32,035 nt of DNA from positions 1 through 32,035 of the forward strand of contig JANLFN010000023.1 in the NCBI GenBank assembly GCA_024655885.1, written 5' to 3'. Origin of the DNA: Eubacteriales bacterium (GTDB lineage: Bacteria > Bacillota > Clostridia > Acetivibrionales > JANLFN01). The position numbers and the translations under genes are program-made. Below the pieces are notes generated by a model. That model saw only the letters and a program-made list of their open reading frames with translations, was not told the origin of the DNA and searched no databases. Below, one piece after another: positions 24,106 through 32,007 of this stretch. Each line of letters opens with the position of its first letter. The stretch's first letter is position 1.

Positions 24106-24143
24106 ATAAAAACCCCCTCACAATCCAAAGGAAAGTTAGGGGG
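24106..24143 (-). terminator. Terminator between the sigma-like gene and the replication operon
   Basis: On the minus strand CCCCCT and AGGGGG close a hairpin with inner pairs (AC/GT, TCC/GGA) and symmetric bulges, followed by TTTTTATT. It lies 20 bases after the sigma-like stop and 25 before the next start codon, so no room is left for a separate promoter. Confidence 0.7.
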
Positions 24144-24162
24144 CGGGTGGGCGAAAAATTTT

Positions 24163-24561
24163 CTACATTTTTTCAATCAGCCTGCGCAGTTTCTCCAGGA
24201 CCTTAGTTCGGCGGTAGGCGAGCGTCTTTCGCGGCACACAGGTTTCTTTAGCCAGTTCACGTTCCGATTTGCCGTTATAGAACAGCTCATTAATCAAAAA
24301 ACGCTCATCATCTGTCAATTCCAAAAGCGCCTTGGACAGCATGTCCAATAACAGCTTGTCCTCGACGATCTCGTCAACAAGCGCCTGCCTGGAAGGAATC
24401 TCAAACCCTGCGTCCGCAAACGCTTCAAGCGAAAGCTCCTTTTCCTCGCGAACCTGTCTGCGTTTGCGCTCTCTCCAAGCAGGGCGCTTGAAGGCATAAT
24501 ATACTTCCTTGCTGACCGGAATTTGCCTGCCGTTAAGTTCAATGAAATACTCCTTGTCCAT
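24163..24561 (-). CDS. Sigma-70-like phage regulator
   Basis: The 132-residue protein starts MDKEYFIELNGRQIPVSKEV. It has a basic stretch (RPAWRERKRRQVREEKELSL), then LTDDERFLINELFYNGKSER and ELAKETCVPRKTLAYRRTKV, a region-4-like helix-turn-helix. Short proteins of this kind are usual in Clostridia phages and mobile elements and are thought to steer RNA polymerase. Its AAAGGAGG ribosome binding site lies six bases or so from ATG 24561 but is wholly contained in a 14-base-pair hairpin. A terminator follows the gene directly. These two features suggest control of and by this gene. Confidence 0.75.
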   Translation of the reverse strand: MDKEYFIELNGRQIPVSKEVYYAFKRPAWRERKRRQVREEKELSLEAFADAGFEIPSRQALVDEIVEDKLLLDMLSKALLELTDDERFLINELFYNGKSERELAKETCVPRKTLAYRRTKVLEKLRRLIEKM

Positions 24562-24567
24562 CCGTTT

Positions 24568-24604
24568 CCACCTCCTTTCCCGAAAACTCAGGGAAAGGAG
24601 GTGG
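24568..24604 (-). promoter_or_regulatory. Perfect hairpin sequestering the ribosome binding site
   Basis: CCACCTCCTTTCCC, a nine-base loop and GGGAAAGGAGGTGG form a perfect 14-base-pair stem. The 3' arm on the minus strand is the Shine-Dalgarno sequence of the sigma-like gene, six bases from its ATG. There is no following T run, so it is not a terminator. It should strongly repress translation unless opened. Confidence 0.75.
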
Positions 24605-24640
24605 GGAGGACTGCGGCATCCCGGTAAAATAGCGCAAAGA

Positions 24641-24681
24641 CAAAAGCGGCCGAGTTTACTGAAATTCGTAAACTCGGCCGC
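24641..24681 (-). terminator. Perfect 14-bp hairpin, probable terminator upstream of the phage operon
   Basis: GCGGCCGAGTTTAC and GTAAACTCGGCCGC form a perfect stem with an eight-base loop, followed on the minus strand by TTTTGTCTTTG. It would insulate the phage genes from transcription entering from the right, or act as an attenuator with the next hairpin. Confidence 0.6.
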
Positions 24682-25085
24682 AAAAACTATTCTATCAAGC
24701 AGCGCCCTGCCTAAGGGTCGTCATCGCTTTTTGCGCTGTATTGTCTTTTTATACGGGGATGGAATCTTTTCCGGCGTATAGCTTTTGCCTTATGTATATT
24801 GGCAGAGAACCGCTTGATATTGCATGAAGTCAAGGCCATACAATATCAACCTCGTCAGCTCCAACCTACACGGCAGCACCCGCCATACGCTCAGCCTCAA
24901 CTTAAGTTCGGCAGGTGTTGTCATACCGAATTTGTCTTTTGGTTAGCAACAATATTTCTAGTTGTACTTTTTGCGGTTTGTAATGCAAATTAATACCGCC
25001 TTTCTGAATGCCATATCATTTCTGCTGTTTGTCACTGTCATGATTGTAATTGCCTACTGAGCAATATGAACAGATGTATCAAATC
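24682..25085. other. Gene-free stretch with possible remnants at the prophage edge
   Basis: No complete gene is convincing. On the minus strand a 22-codon tail (SYTPEKIPSPYKKTIQRKK, ending TGA near 24727) looks like a protein C-terminus cut off by a TAA about 24798. Upstream in the same frame a 44-codon stretch starting MTTPAELKLRLSVWRV has no ribosome binding site. The remaining sequence to 25085 is AT-richer and shows nothing recognisable. Phage-like sequence seems to end about 24.7-24.8 kb, but no attachment repeat was found. Confidence 0.35.
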
Positions 25086-25760
25086 TCAAAAATTACCATA
25101 CACGTCTTTAACACGCGTTTCGGCATCTGGCGAGAAAACGCGCACGTTGGATTCAATATCGTTTAAGTGCCGGACGATATCCTTTTCGTCTATTCCGGCC
25201 GGAGCATACACCGTAAACAAAACCTGACGCGTTTTCTCTCCGATGCGCGTCCTGCTGTCCGGCCCTTTCAATATGCTGGAAACAACCGACTCCCCGTCCA
25301 TTATCATAATGTCTCCGGGTACTGTTTTTACGAGCTTGCCGTTAATGCCCGCATAGCTTTCTTCTCCCGATGACTCTTGTAAAATGAGCGGCTGCTTTAT
25401 TTTTTCCAGGTCGTGTCCGGCGGTCAGAAGCATATTTTTTAGTTCAGCCATGAACATCGCTTCAACTACCGTGGAAGCATTCGGAATGCTTTTGCCATGG
25501 GCTACTGATTCCAATTGCTGAAGCACATGATATGTGTACCCATACTTTTTGTAATAGGAGACATACGCTCCTATTGGATAAATATGCTTCAATTCCTGCC
25601 GGGTCATCGGCCCGTACCTCTCTCTGATTTCTTCTTCCAGCTTGCATCTTGCCTTGTCCAGCGCTTCGCTGTAATTAAGGGCGCTGATGCCCGACATGAC
25701 AAGAAAACCTACCAAACACTTGCTTGAAGCTTTAGGCAATTCATTTTGAATACTAAGCAT
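25086..25760 (-). CDS. B3/4 (PheT-like) domain protein
   Basis: The 224-residue protein is a stand-alone B3/4 domain as found in the phenylalanyl-tRNA synthetase beta chain. It includes YGPMTRQELKHIYPIGAYVS, YYKKYGYTYHVLQQLESVAH, VVEAMFMAELKNMLLTAGHD and GPDSRTRIGEKTRQVLFTVY. Free-standing members are thought to edit mischarged tRNA or bind amino acids; the substrate is unknown here. ATG 25760 has AAAGGATT upstream. It lies 25 bases downstream of the EamA exporter gene, so the two probably form an operon. Confidence 0.8.
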   Translation of the reverse strand: MLSIQNELPKASSKCLVGFLVMSGISALNYSEALDKARCKLEEEIRERYGPMTRQELKHIYPIGAYVSYYKKYGYTYHVLQQLESVAHGKSIPNASTVVEAMFMAELKNMLLTAGHDLEKIKQPLILQESSGEESYAGINGKLVKTVPGDIMIMDGESVVSSILKGPDSRTRIGEKTRQVLFTVYAPAGIDEKDIVRHLNDIESNVRVFSPDAETRVKDVYGNF

Positions 25761-25785
25761 TTTGTTTCACCAATCCTTTCCCAAT

Positions 25786-26733
25786 TTAAAAGGCTTCCTG
25801 ATCGCTCAATTTGTTTCTCTCGCGCCCTATCAGCGCCATGCCGGAAATGACCAATATCCCGCCGCACCATTGCTGTATGGCGGCGTGTTCGCCCAATATC
25901 AAAACCGACAACAGCAGCGCCGTAAACGGCATCATGCCTGAAAAGGCAGCGGCCGTAGAGGCGGGACATCGTTTGATTCCCGAGTACCAGAACAGAAACG
26001 CCAGCGCGGTGACGAACACTCCATACCATATAAGCGAGAGCCATCCCTGCAATCCCAGCTTCGCAAGAAAGCCGACAGGCTGTTCAAAGCAGGCCGGAAT
26101 GAGGCAAAGAGACATGGCGATAAGAGATACTAGCACGGTTTTTACCATCGGCGGCATGGCGGCTTTATCAGCAGGCCGCGCTCTAACCACTGCGATGCGG
26201 GAGCAAACGTTGAAAATGGATTCGCACGCCGCGGCGCACAATACAAGAATATTGCCAAATATGTGCTCCGGCATGAAGCATTTTCCGGGCATAAACAGGC
26301 CCTGAATAAAAAGAACACCCGCGACTGTGCTTAGTATGCCGATTATCTTGCTTGGGCCCATCTTTTCCTTTAAAAGCAGTCCGGAAAGAACGGCGGTTAT
26401 CGCCGGCGTCGCTCCTGTGAGAATGCCCGCCTCCGCGGATGTTGTATGGAGCAGGCCGAGCAGCAGAAACATGCGGAACAGGAAAATGCCAAACAGCGCC
26501 TGAAGGAACAGATAGGCCCAGTCCCGAGCCGACGCTCCCCGGATTGACTCGATAATCCTGCTCCCCGCCAGCGGGACAAGAAGAAGCAGCGCGAAAAACA
26601 GGCTGACGGCGGTTATTGTAAACGTTCCCAGCCTTCCTGCGACAAACCTGGCCGATATTACGGAAGTTCCGGCCAAAGCGAAAGCGCCTGTCAAAAAAAG
26701 CATGCCTCTTGAATGAGGACATAAAAGCTTCAT
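25786..26733 (-). CDS. EamA/DMT-family transporter
   Basis: The 315-residue membrane protein shows about ten hydrophobic segments in two EamA repeats. Repeat 1 has AEAGILTGATPAITAVLSGL, followed by LKEKMGPSKIIGILSTVAGV. Repeat 2 has ASTAAAFSGMMPFTALLLSV and LGEHAAIQQWCGGILVISGM. This family exports amino acids, metabolites or drugs; the substrate cannot be told. The gene is divergent from a MocR-type regulator, a common arrangement in which the regulator controls the exporter. A B3/4-domain gene follows it. Confidence 0.85.
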   Translation of the reverse strand: MKLLCPHSRGMLFLTGAFALAGTSVISARFVAGRLGTFTITAVSLFFALLLLVPLAGSRIIESIRGASARDWAYLFLQALFGIFLFRMFLLLGLLHTTSAEAGILTGATPAITAVLSGLLLKEKMGPSKIIGILSTVAGVLFIQGLFMPGKCFMPEHIFGNILVLCAAACESIFNVCSRIAVVRARPADKAAMPPMVKTVLVSLIAMSLCLIPACFEQPVGFLAKLGLQGWLSLIWYGVFVTALAFLFWYSGIKRCPASTAAAFSGMMPFTALLLSVLILGEHAAIQQWCGGILVISGMALIGRERNKLSDQEAF

Positions 26734-26855
26734 AATGTTTCTCCCTAAGTTGCTTGAAATAATGACCGAATACGCTATATAATTGTACCTGACAAACTGG
26801 TATGAATAAAGCGCCAGTTTAACACGATTTTAACCAGTCCAGTGGAGGCGCGCAA
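26734..26855. promoter_or_regulatory. Divergent control region of the EamA and MocR genes
   Basis: AAACTGG (26794-26800) and CCAGTTT (26814-26820) form an inverted repeat. CCAGT recurs at 26834-26838 and 26839-26843. A possible minus-strand -10 (TACAAT) lies at about 26787-26782. These repeats are good candidates for MocR binding sites, which are typically paired half-sites in such divergent regions. Confidence 0.5.
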
Positions 26856-28241
26856 ATGTACAGGATTGAATTAAACCGTCAAAGCGAAATTCCTATTAAA
26901 CGCCAGATATATCAGGCATTGAAAGATCGTATTCTGGACGGCAGCCTGAGGGCCGGTGAAGCTCTGCCTTCCACAAGGGAATTGGCAGAACAAATTAATG
27001 TCTCGCGCCATACCGTGTGCGAGGCTTATGACATGCTGATAACCGAAGGGTTTGTTTTAAGCCGCCAAGGCGCGCCGACCCGCGTCGCCGAGGGTTTGCG
27101 CATAGGTAAGTCTACTGAGCGGATTTCAAATTATCAGGAAAAAAATAAAACCCGGTACAGGGTCGATTTTAAGACGGGATGGCCTGACTTGCGCCATATA
27201 CCACGGTATCTCTTGCAGCAGATCGCTCACAAAACCTTTGAAGAAATGCCCTTGGAGCGGTTTGGCTACGCAAGTCCTAAGGGAACGCCGGAGCTGCGCG
27301 CCGAAATATCGTCGTGGCTGTTCCGGAGCAAGGGGCTAAATGTGGATGCCGGAGATATTTTTATTACATCCGGCGCGACCCATGCGCTTCACATCATCGC
27401 CAGCCTGTTCTACGGCCGCGGGAATAAAATCGCAATTGAAGATCCCTGCAACAGGGGAATACTCCAGACCTTCTTGAACGCAGGATACGAAGTTGAACCG
27501 ATACCCGTAGATGAAAAAGGAATCAATGTGGAATGCCTTGAAGATGTTTCGGTCAGCGCGGTTTATACCACGCCTTCCCACCAGTTTCCCTTAGGCCCAA
27601 TCCTGCCTGCCGGCCGCCGCGCGGAATTGATCCGCCACGCAAGGGAAAACAATATCTATATTATCGAGGACGATTATGACAGCGAATTCCGCTATGCCGG
27701 AGAACCGGTCGCTCCGCTTTACGCCATGGATCCGCAAAGGGTTGTTTATGTGGGGACATTCAGCAAAGTCCTGTTTCCGGCCATCCGCATAGGCTACGTT
27801 ATCCTGCCGAAAGAACTGCAGCCCAAATGGCGTGAGCTTAGAATGCACACGGATGTGCAAAATCCGCCCTTTGAACAGGCGGTGCTGGCTGAATTCATGC
27901 GGACGAGAAAGTTCGACCGCCATATAAGGCGGATGCGGAAGCTGTATGGAGAACGCAGAACCGCGCTGCTCGGCGCGCTGGAAGAGGCTTTCGGGGATGT
28001 ATGGCGCGCCTGCGGCGACGCCGCGGGTCTGCATCTCTCAGTGGAATTTAAGGCCATGCGATTCGACGAGGCATTCATAAAAAGATGCAAGGAAAACGGA
28101 ATCCGGATCGCTTCGGTAGAGCGTCACGCCATACAAAAGGGCAGGCATTCAAATAAGCTCCTGCTTGGCTTCGGGCATTTGGAGCCGAGAGAAATCCGGG
28201 AAGGCGTCCTAATCCTGCGTTCGGTTATGCAAGAAATCTAA
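26856..28241 (+). CDS. MocR-type regulator (GntR helix-turn-helix fused to aminotransferase domain)
   Basis: The 461-residue protein has an N-terminal GntR winged helix (IKRQIYQALKDRILDGSLRA, LPSTRELAEQINVSRHTVCE; residues 10-75) and a class I aminotransferase-like domain. The latter includes ITSGATHALHIIASLFYGRG, IIEDDYDSEFRYAG, and VYVGTFSKVLFPAIRIGYV with the Lys that would hold pyridoxal phosphate. MocR proteins sense PLP or an amino compound through this domain and control adjacent genes. GTGGAGG lies upstream of ATG 26856. Its 3' end overlaps the convergent M23 peptidase gene by 33 bases. Confidence 0.85.
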   Translation: MYRIELNRQSEIPIKRQIYQALKDRILDGSLRAGEALPSTRELAEQINVSRHTVCEAYDMLITEGFVLSRQGAPTRVAEGLRIGKSTERISNYQEKNKTRYRVDFKTGWPDLRHIPRYLLQQIAHKTFEEMPLERFGYASPKGTPELRAEISSWLFRSKGLNVDAGDIFITSGATHALHIIASLFYGRGNKIAIEDPCNRGILQTFLNAGYEVEPIPVDEKGINVECLEDVSVSAVYTTPSHQFPLGPILPAGRRAELIRHARENNIYIIEDDYDSEFRYAGEPVAPLYAMDPQRVVYVGTFSKVLFPAIRIGYVILPKELQPKWRELRMHTDVQNPPFEQAVLAEFMRTRKFDRHIRRMRKLYGERRTALLGALEEAFGDVWRACGDAAGLHLSVEFKAMRFDEAFIKRCKENGIRIASVERHAIQKGRHSNKLLLGFGHLEPREIREGVLILRSVMQEI

Positions 28242-29078
28242 ACCGGGCTGGATGTTTTTCACAAACTGATCTTTCGAGATATATTCCGCAGGATGCATTT
28301 TTCCGTTTCCTGTTGCGAGTACGTTTTTAAACCTGACAGGCAGCCCCGCGGAAGCGAAAAAGCTTTTTCCGTCGTTTAGTTGAAAATGCACATGGGGTTC
28401 GCTTGTGTTCCCCGAGTTGCCGCATTTGGCGATCGCCTGCCCCCGTACGACCTTCTGGCCCAAGGTAACGGTTAAGCTGCCCAGCATGAGGTGGGCAATG
28501 GTGCTGAATTCCTTTTCATTATGCTTGAGCGTAATGTAGTTTCCTCTAATATCCTTCGCCCTGCATTCGATCCTGCCGTCGCCGTACGCCCTGCTTTCCG
28601 GATGATTGCAGGCCATGCTTACGACTTCGCCGTCGGCGGGCGCCAGGACATCCTGACCGTAGCAGTAATAATCCCGCAGCTCCCTGCCGCTTCCGGAGTG
28701 GGTTTTCCCGCTTTCATCAATCATGACGAAATCATAGGCATAACGCCGGGGCCACACATGCCAGGAATGGGAGGTTTTCTTATCCACGCCGCCGTTTGCG
28801 ACGTACCATTGTCCCCGGAAAGGCAATATGAAGTCCGTATCGGCTGCATAGTTTTCTTTTGTAGGAAGAGAAAAACGATGGCTGAACCATATCAGGGGAT
28901 AAGAGAAAAGCTGCCGCACGCTCTGCCGCGACGCCGACAGATTGATGAATATTTCAACAAGGCCAAGCAAAAAGAAAAGCCAAAATTTTCTGAGATAAGC
29001 GTTGCCGATGACGCTCCCCAGCAGCCCTATCAGGCCGAGCCATTTTAATCTAACCAATAAACCTAAAAACCTGTTCAT
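28209..29078 (-). CDS. Membrane-anchored M23-family peptidase
   Basis: The 289-residue protein has two N-terminal hydrophobic segments (LVRLKWLGLIGLLGSVIGNA, then FWLFFLLGLVEIFINL) and an extracellular lysostaphin-like M23 domain. Metal ligands are suggested by HVWPRRYAYDFV (Asp) and EPHVHFQL (HxH), with GEVVSMACNHP and GNYITLKHNEKEFSTIAHLM between. It would cleave peptidoglycan crosslinks or a secreted peptide. ATG 29078 fits the membrane-anchor start. It directly follows the XRE and DUF3796 genes on the same strand, probably as one operon. Confidence 0.8.
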   Translation of the reverse strand: MNRFLGLLVRLKWLGLIGLLGSVIGNAYLRKFWLFFLLGLVEIFINLSASRQSVRQLFSYPLIWFSHRFSLPTKENYAADTDFILPFRGQWYVANGGVDKKTSHSWHVWPRRYAYDFVMIDESGKTHSGSGRELRDYYCYGQDVLAPADGEVVSMACNHPESRAYGDGRIECRAKDIRGNYITLKHNEKEFSTIAHLMLGSLTVTLGQKVVRGQAIAKCGNSGNTSEPHVHFQLNDGKSFFASAGLPVRFKNVLATGNGKMHPAEYISKDQFVKNIQPGLDFLHNRTQD

Positions 29079-29091
29079 ATCCGCCCCCGCG

Positions 29092-29295
29092 TTATTCTTC
29101 CGTGATTTCAAAGATGTCCTCGACTGACGCATGAAAAACCTTCGCTATGTCAAGCGCCAGCTTTAAGGACGGGTTGTATCTGCCGTTTTCCAGGTGGCCG
29201 ATCGTTTCGCGCCTTACGCCGACCAAAGCCGCCAATTCTTCCTGCTTCATATTGTATTTAGCTCTGTATTCCTTGATTTTGGTTTTGATAATCAT
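29092..29295 (-). CDS. XRE-family transcription regulator
   Basis: The 67-residue protein is a single helix-turn-helix domain: MIIKTKIKEYRAKYNMKQEE, LAALVGVRRETIGHLENGRY, NPSLKLALDIAKVFHASVED. Short Cro-like regulators of this type are often encoded with DUF3796 membrane proteins. Its ATG overlaps the DUF3796 stop codon (ATGA). A nested palindrome in front of the DUF3796 gene is a likely autoregulatory operator. Confidence 0.85.
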   Translation of the reverse strand: MIIKTKIKEYRAKYNMKQEELAALVGVRRETIGHLENGRYNPSLKLALDIAKVFHASVEDIFEITEE

Positions 29296-29633
29296 AAGCC
29301 GACGCCGCTTTCCCTCAGTTCGCACACAAGCAGTATGACGGAGAATACGAAAATGGACAAGGCCATCCCAAGCCCCATGCCAACCGCCAGCAGCGCGTCG
29401 TTGTTCAACAGCGCTTTCAGCATAATTGTAACCGCCGACGACGCAAGGCCGGTGAAGAATGCTGGCGTTGCCGCTTTTTGAACGTTGGCTTTAAATAATT
29501 CGTCCGGTATAACAAAGAAATACCGAATGTAATAGAGAAAACCCCAAAATCCCAGGTATGCCTTATTATCCGATAAAAATCCCAAAATGCCCAATAACGC
29601 CAGAAGACTTAAATAGCCCAGTTTATTTTTCAA
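29292..29633 (-). CDS. DUF3796-type membrane protein
   Basis: The 113-residue protein begins at TTG (29633) with GGAGG seven bases upstream. It has three to four hydrophobic segments (LGYLSLLALLGILGFL, GFWGFLYYIRYFFVIPDELF, ALSIFVFSVILLVCELRES). YYIRYFFVIPDELF is typical of DUF3796 proteins, which commonly pair with a small XRE regulator. Their role is not known to me. It is the first gene of the XRE/M23 operon. Confidence 0.7.
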   Translation of the reverse strand: MKNKLGYLSLLALLGILGFLSDNKAYLGFWGFLYYIRYFFVIPDELFKANVQKAATPAFFTGLASSAVTIMLKALLNNDALLAVGMGLGMALSIFVFSVILLVCELRESGVGL

Positions 29634-29654
29634 TGGTATTCCTCCCTACTAATA

Positions 29655-29693
29655 TGTGATATAATTCTAACATAGTGTTATAAATATATCACA
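29655..29693 (-). promoter_or_regulatory. Nested palindromic operator before the DUF3796/XRE operon
   Basis: TGTGATATA (29655-29663) and TATATCACA (29685-29693) form an outer inverted repeat. TAACA-TAG-TGTTA (29668-29680) is a perfect inner palindrome. The segment lies 22 bases upstream of the TTG start, where promoter and XRE binding sites are expected. Confidence 0.55.
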
Positions 29694-30031
29694 TCACAGG
29701 AGGTAAATCAATAGGCCTGGGTCTTTGTTTTATGTCTGCGTCTTTTTGCAAACAACGGCGAATCATCGGGCTTGTTTGTGCCTCGGTATAACTTTCGCCA
29801 TGGTGCGCCTTATCCACAATTTGAATCCGCCGGGCTTTCGCGATTTTGCCGCCGCAATCCTGTCCCAGCCCTCTTGCTTACGCGGCATTTGTAATGTGCT
29901 GATTTGGAAATGCTTGAATTTTGGATATACCGGGATATAGAAGATGAATGAATCGGCTATGACATCAAACCGAACGAACGTGTCTTGACACTCTCAAAAC
30001 GGGAGTAAAGCCATGATTTTTTCCATTCTGC
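29694..30031. other. Intergenic stretch without a recognisable gene
   Basis: Between the DUF3796 operator and the tetR promoter no frame has a ribosome binding site with family-like sequence. A 71-codon open frame at 29725 lacks both. I see no repeat or RNA gene in it. Confidence 0.5.
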
Positions 30032-30085
30032 TTGATTGTATAAGATAGCCATGTTATTATATAACAGACAGGCAGTCGGTCTGTT
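30032..30085 (+). promoter_or_regulatory. Promoter and operator of the tetR/MFS operon
   Basis: TTGATT (30032-30037), a 17-base spacer and TATTAT (30055-30060) form a promoter. Just downstream, AACAGAC (30063-30069) and GTCTGTT (30079-30085) make an inverted repeat of the kind bound by TetR regulators. Binding there would block transcription, giving autorepression. Confidence 0.75.
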
Positions 30086-30101
30086 GAAGGGGAATGTAAA
30101 A

Positions 30102-30746
30102 ATGAGGATTGTAAAGGACGCAGAGGAACGCAAAAACGAGATACTTGACGCGGCGGATGAGCTTTTCTGCCTGAAAGGCTTTGACGGCACAAGCACAAAC
30201 GATATTCTCGAAAAGGTGGGAATTGCGCGGGGAGGGCTGTATCACCACTTCAGGTCCAAGGAAGATATTATGGACGCGCTTATTGAGCGGTATAAAGTCC
30301 GCCTCTTAGGCGCGGCGCGGGAAATTGCCGCAGACAGGAGCATACCTGTAAACGAGCGCATTATCCGCGTTGTAATGGCAATGAACATAAGCGGCGGAAG
30401 CGGAAGGGAAATCATGAAGCACATTCACAAGCCGCAGAACGCACTTATGCATCAAAAAATGCAAAAGGTAATAATCAGCGGCGTTACTCCGATACTGGCG
30501 GGAATAATCCGTGAGGGCATTGAACAGGGACAGTTCAGCACGCTGTTTCCGTACGAATGCATGGAAATGATTGTGGCATATGCCAATATCGTTTTTGATG
30601 ATATGGTTGAAATGACGGACGAGGAGCGCCCTTCACGCATACAGGCGTTTATTTACAATACGGAAAGGCTGCTCGGCGCCAAAAGAGGAAGTCTCATGTG
30701 CATTATGCAGGTATTCGGCGGCAGCAATGGAGACTGCCATGAATAA
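30102..30746 (+). CDS. TetR-family repressor
   Basis: The 214-residue protein has an N-terminal TetR helix-turn-helix: KNEILDAADELFCLKGFDGT, STNDILEKVGIARGGLYHHF, RSKEDIMDALIERYKVRL. A ligand-binding helical domain follows. ATG 30102 is chosen because AAGGGG lies nine bases upstream and the upstream open frame covers the promoter. It overlaps the transporter gene by eight bases, so both are co-transcribed. It probably controls the exporter in response to its substrate. Confidence 0.85.
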   Translation: MRIVKDAEERKNEILDAADELFCLKGFDGTSTNDILEKVGIARGGLYHHFRSKEDIMDALIERYKVRLLGAAREIAADRSIPVNERIIRVVMAMNISGGSGREIMKHIHKPQNALMHQKMQKVIISGVTPILAGIIREGIEQGQFSTLFPYECMEMIVAYANIVFDDMVEMTDEERPSRIQAFIYNTERLLGAKRGSLMCIMQVFGGSNGDCHE

Positions 30747-32007
30747 TCCGGGAAAATCCTTCAAAAAATTCCTTCTTTTGTGGACGGGAGAACTTGTTTC
30801 TGCCATAGGAAGCGGGTTGACGTCTTTCGGGCTTGCGGTTTACGTTTTTGCGCAGACGGGTAAGGCTTCGGCAGTGGCGCTTGTAACCTTGCTTGCGTTT
30901 ATGCCGGCGCTTCTCCTAAGCGCGCCGGCGGGGGTGCTTGCGGACCGCTTTGACCGCAGGCTCTTGATGGTGATGGGCGACAGCCTGTCCGCGGTTGGGG
31001 TTGCGTTCATCCTGATTTGCATGCTATGCGGGGAAGTGCGGTTGTGGCAGATTTGCGCGGGCGTCACAATAAGCTCGGTGTTTTCATCGCTGCTTGAGCC
31101 CGCATATAAAGCCACGGTTACTGATTTGCTCAGCGAGGGGCAGTATACAAAGGCAAGCGGCCTCGTCCAGGCGGCAGGCTCGGCAAGATACCTGATTTCT
31201 CCCGTCATTGCCGGGCTTCTGCTCGCCGTTTCAGATATAAAGCTGCTTCTTGTAATCGACATCTGCACTTTTTTCGTAACCGTCATATCAACGCTCGTTG
31301 TGCGAAACGGCCTTGCAACAAAGAAATATGAACGTGCGAAATCGTTTATCCGCGAATTCAAAGAAGGCTGGGGCGCAGTTAACGAAAAAAGAGGCGTGCT
31401 TGTTCTTGTGATAATGACGTCGGTAATAACATTTTCCCTCGGCTTCATACAAACACTTTCCACGCCGATGATACTTGCTTTTTCCGACAGCTCCGCATTA
31501 GGAACGGTTTTAACAATCTCCGCTTCCGGAATGCTTGCGACAAGCATGATTATTGGAATTATTCCGATAAAAGGCGGCTATGTGAAAATACTTTCATCTT
31601 CACTGTTTTGCTCAGGATTATTCATGGCGGTGTTCGGACTGCGCGAAAGCATTGTGCTTATCTGTGTTTCGGGGTTCTTGTTTTTTTCAATGCTCCCGTT
31701 TGCAAACACAAGCCTGGATTTTCTCATCCGCACCAACATCGAAAATAACCTGCAGGGCAGAGCGTGGGGGCTTATCGGGGTCATTTCCCAGCTTGGATAC
31801 GTTGCCGCTTACGCGCTTTCGGGCGTGCTTGCGGATTATGTGTTCACTCCCCTGCTGGTTGACGGCGGAGCTCTCGTCGGCAGTATGGGAAAGATTTTCG
31901 GCACCGGCGGCGGCAGAGGAACTGGGTTTCTCATTTTTATCGCCGGAGCGCTGTTGTGTGTCACTTCTGTAATTCTATACAACAGGACTTATGCAGTTCC
32001 AGGATAA
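30739..32007 (+). CDS. MFS-family exporter
   Basis: The 422-residue membrane protein has about 12 hydrophobic segments and the MFS loop motif between helices 2 and 3 (PAGVLADRFDRRLLMVMGDS). The start (FLLLWTGELVSAIGSGLTSF) is typical of the macrolide-efflux-like (MFS_3) branch. A longer periplasmic-type loop lies near the C-terminus (GSMGKIFGTGGGRGTGFL). ATG 30739 with GGAG upstream is preferred over 30727. Co-transcription with tetR suggests regulated drug or metabolite efflux; the substrate is unknown. Confidence 0.85.
   Translation: MNNPGKSFKKFLLLWTGELVSAIGSGLTSFGLAVYVFAQTGKASAVALVTLLAFMPALLLSAPAGVLADRFDRRLLMVMGDSLSAVGVAFILICMLCGEVRLWQICAGVTISSVFSSLLEPAYKATVTDLLSEGQYTKASGLVQAAGSARYLISPVIAGLLLAVSDIKLLLVIDICTFFVTVISTLVVRNGLATKKYERAKSFIREFKEGWGAVNEKRGVLVLVIMTSVITFSLGFIQTLSTPMILAFSDSSALGTVLTISASGMLATSMIIGIIPIKGGYVKILSSSLFCSGLFMAVFGLRESIVLICVSGFLFFSMLPFANTSLDFLIRTNIENNLQGRAWGLIGVISQLGYVAAYALSGVLADYVFTPLLVDGGALVGSMGKIFGTGGGRGTGFLIFIAGALLCVTSVILYNRTYAVPG

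Noticed and set aside
24646-24681. Prophage attachment site core
   Set aside because: The sequence is a perfect hairpin with a T tract, better explained as a terminator, and no second copy was seen in the window.
24799-24993. Plus-strand 64-codon open frame
   Set aside because: No ribosome binding site, no family resemblance, unusual composition, and it lies in a junction region.
29725-29940. Plus-strand 71-codon open frame between the DUF3796 and tetR genes
   Set aside because: No ribosome binding site and no protein-like pattern; treated as chance.
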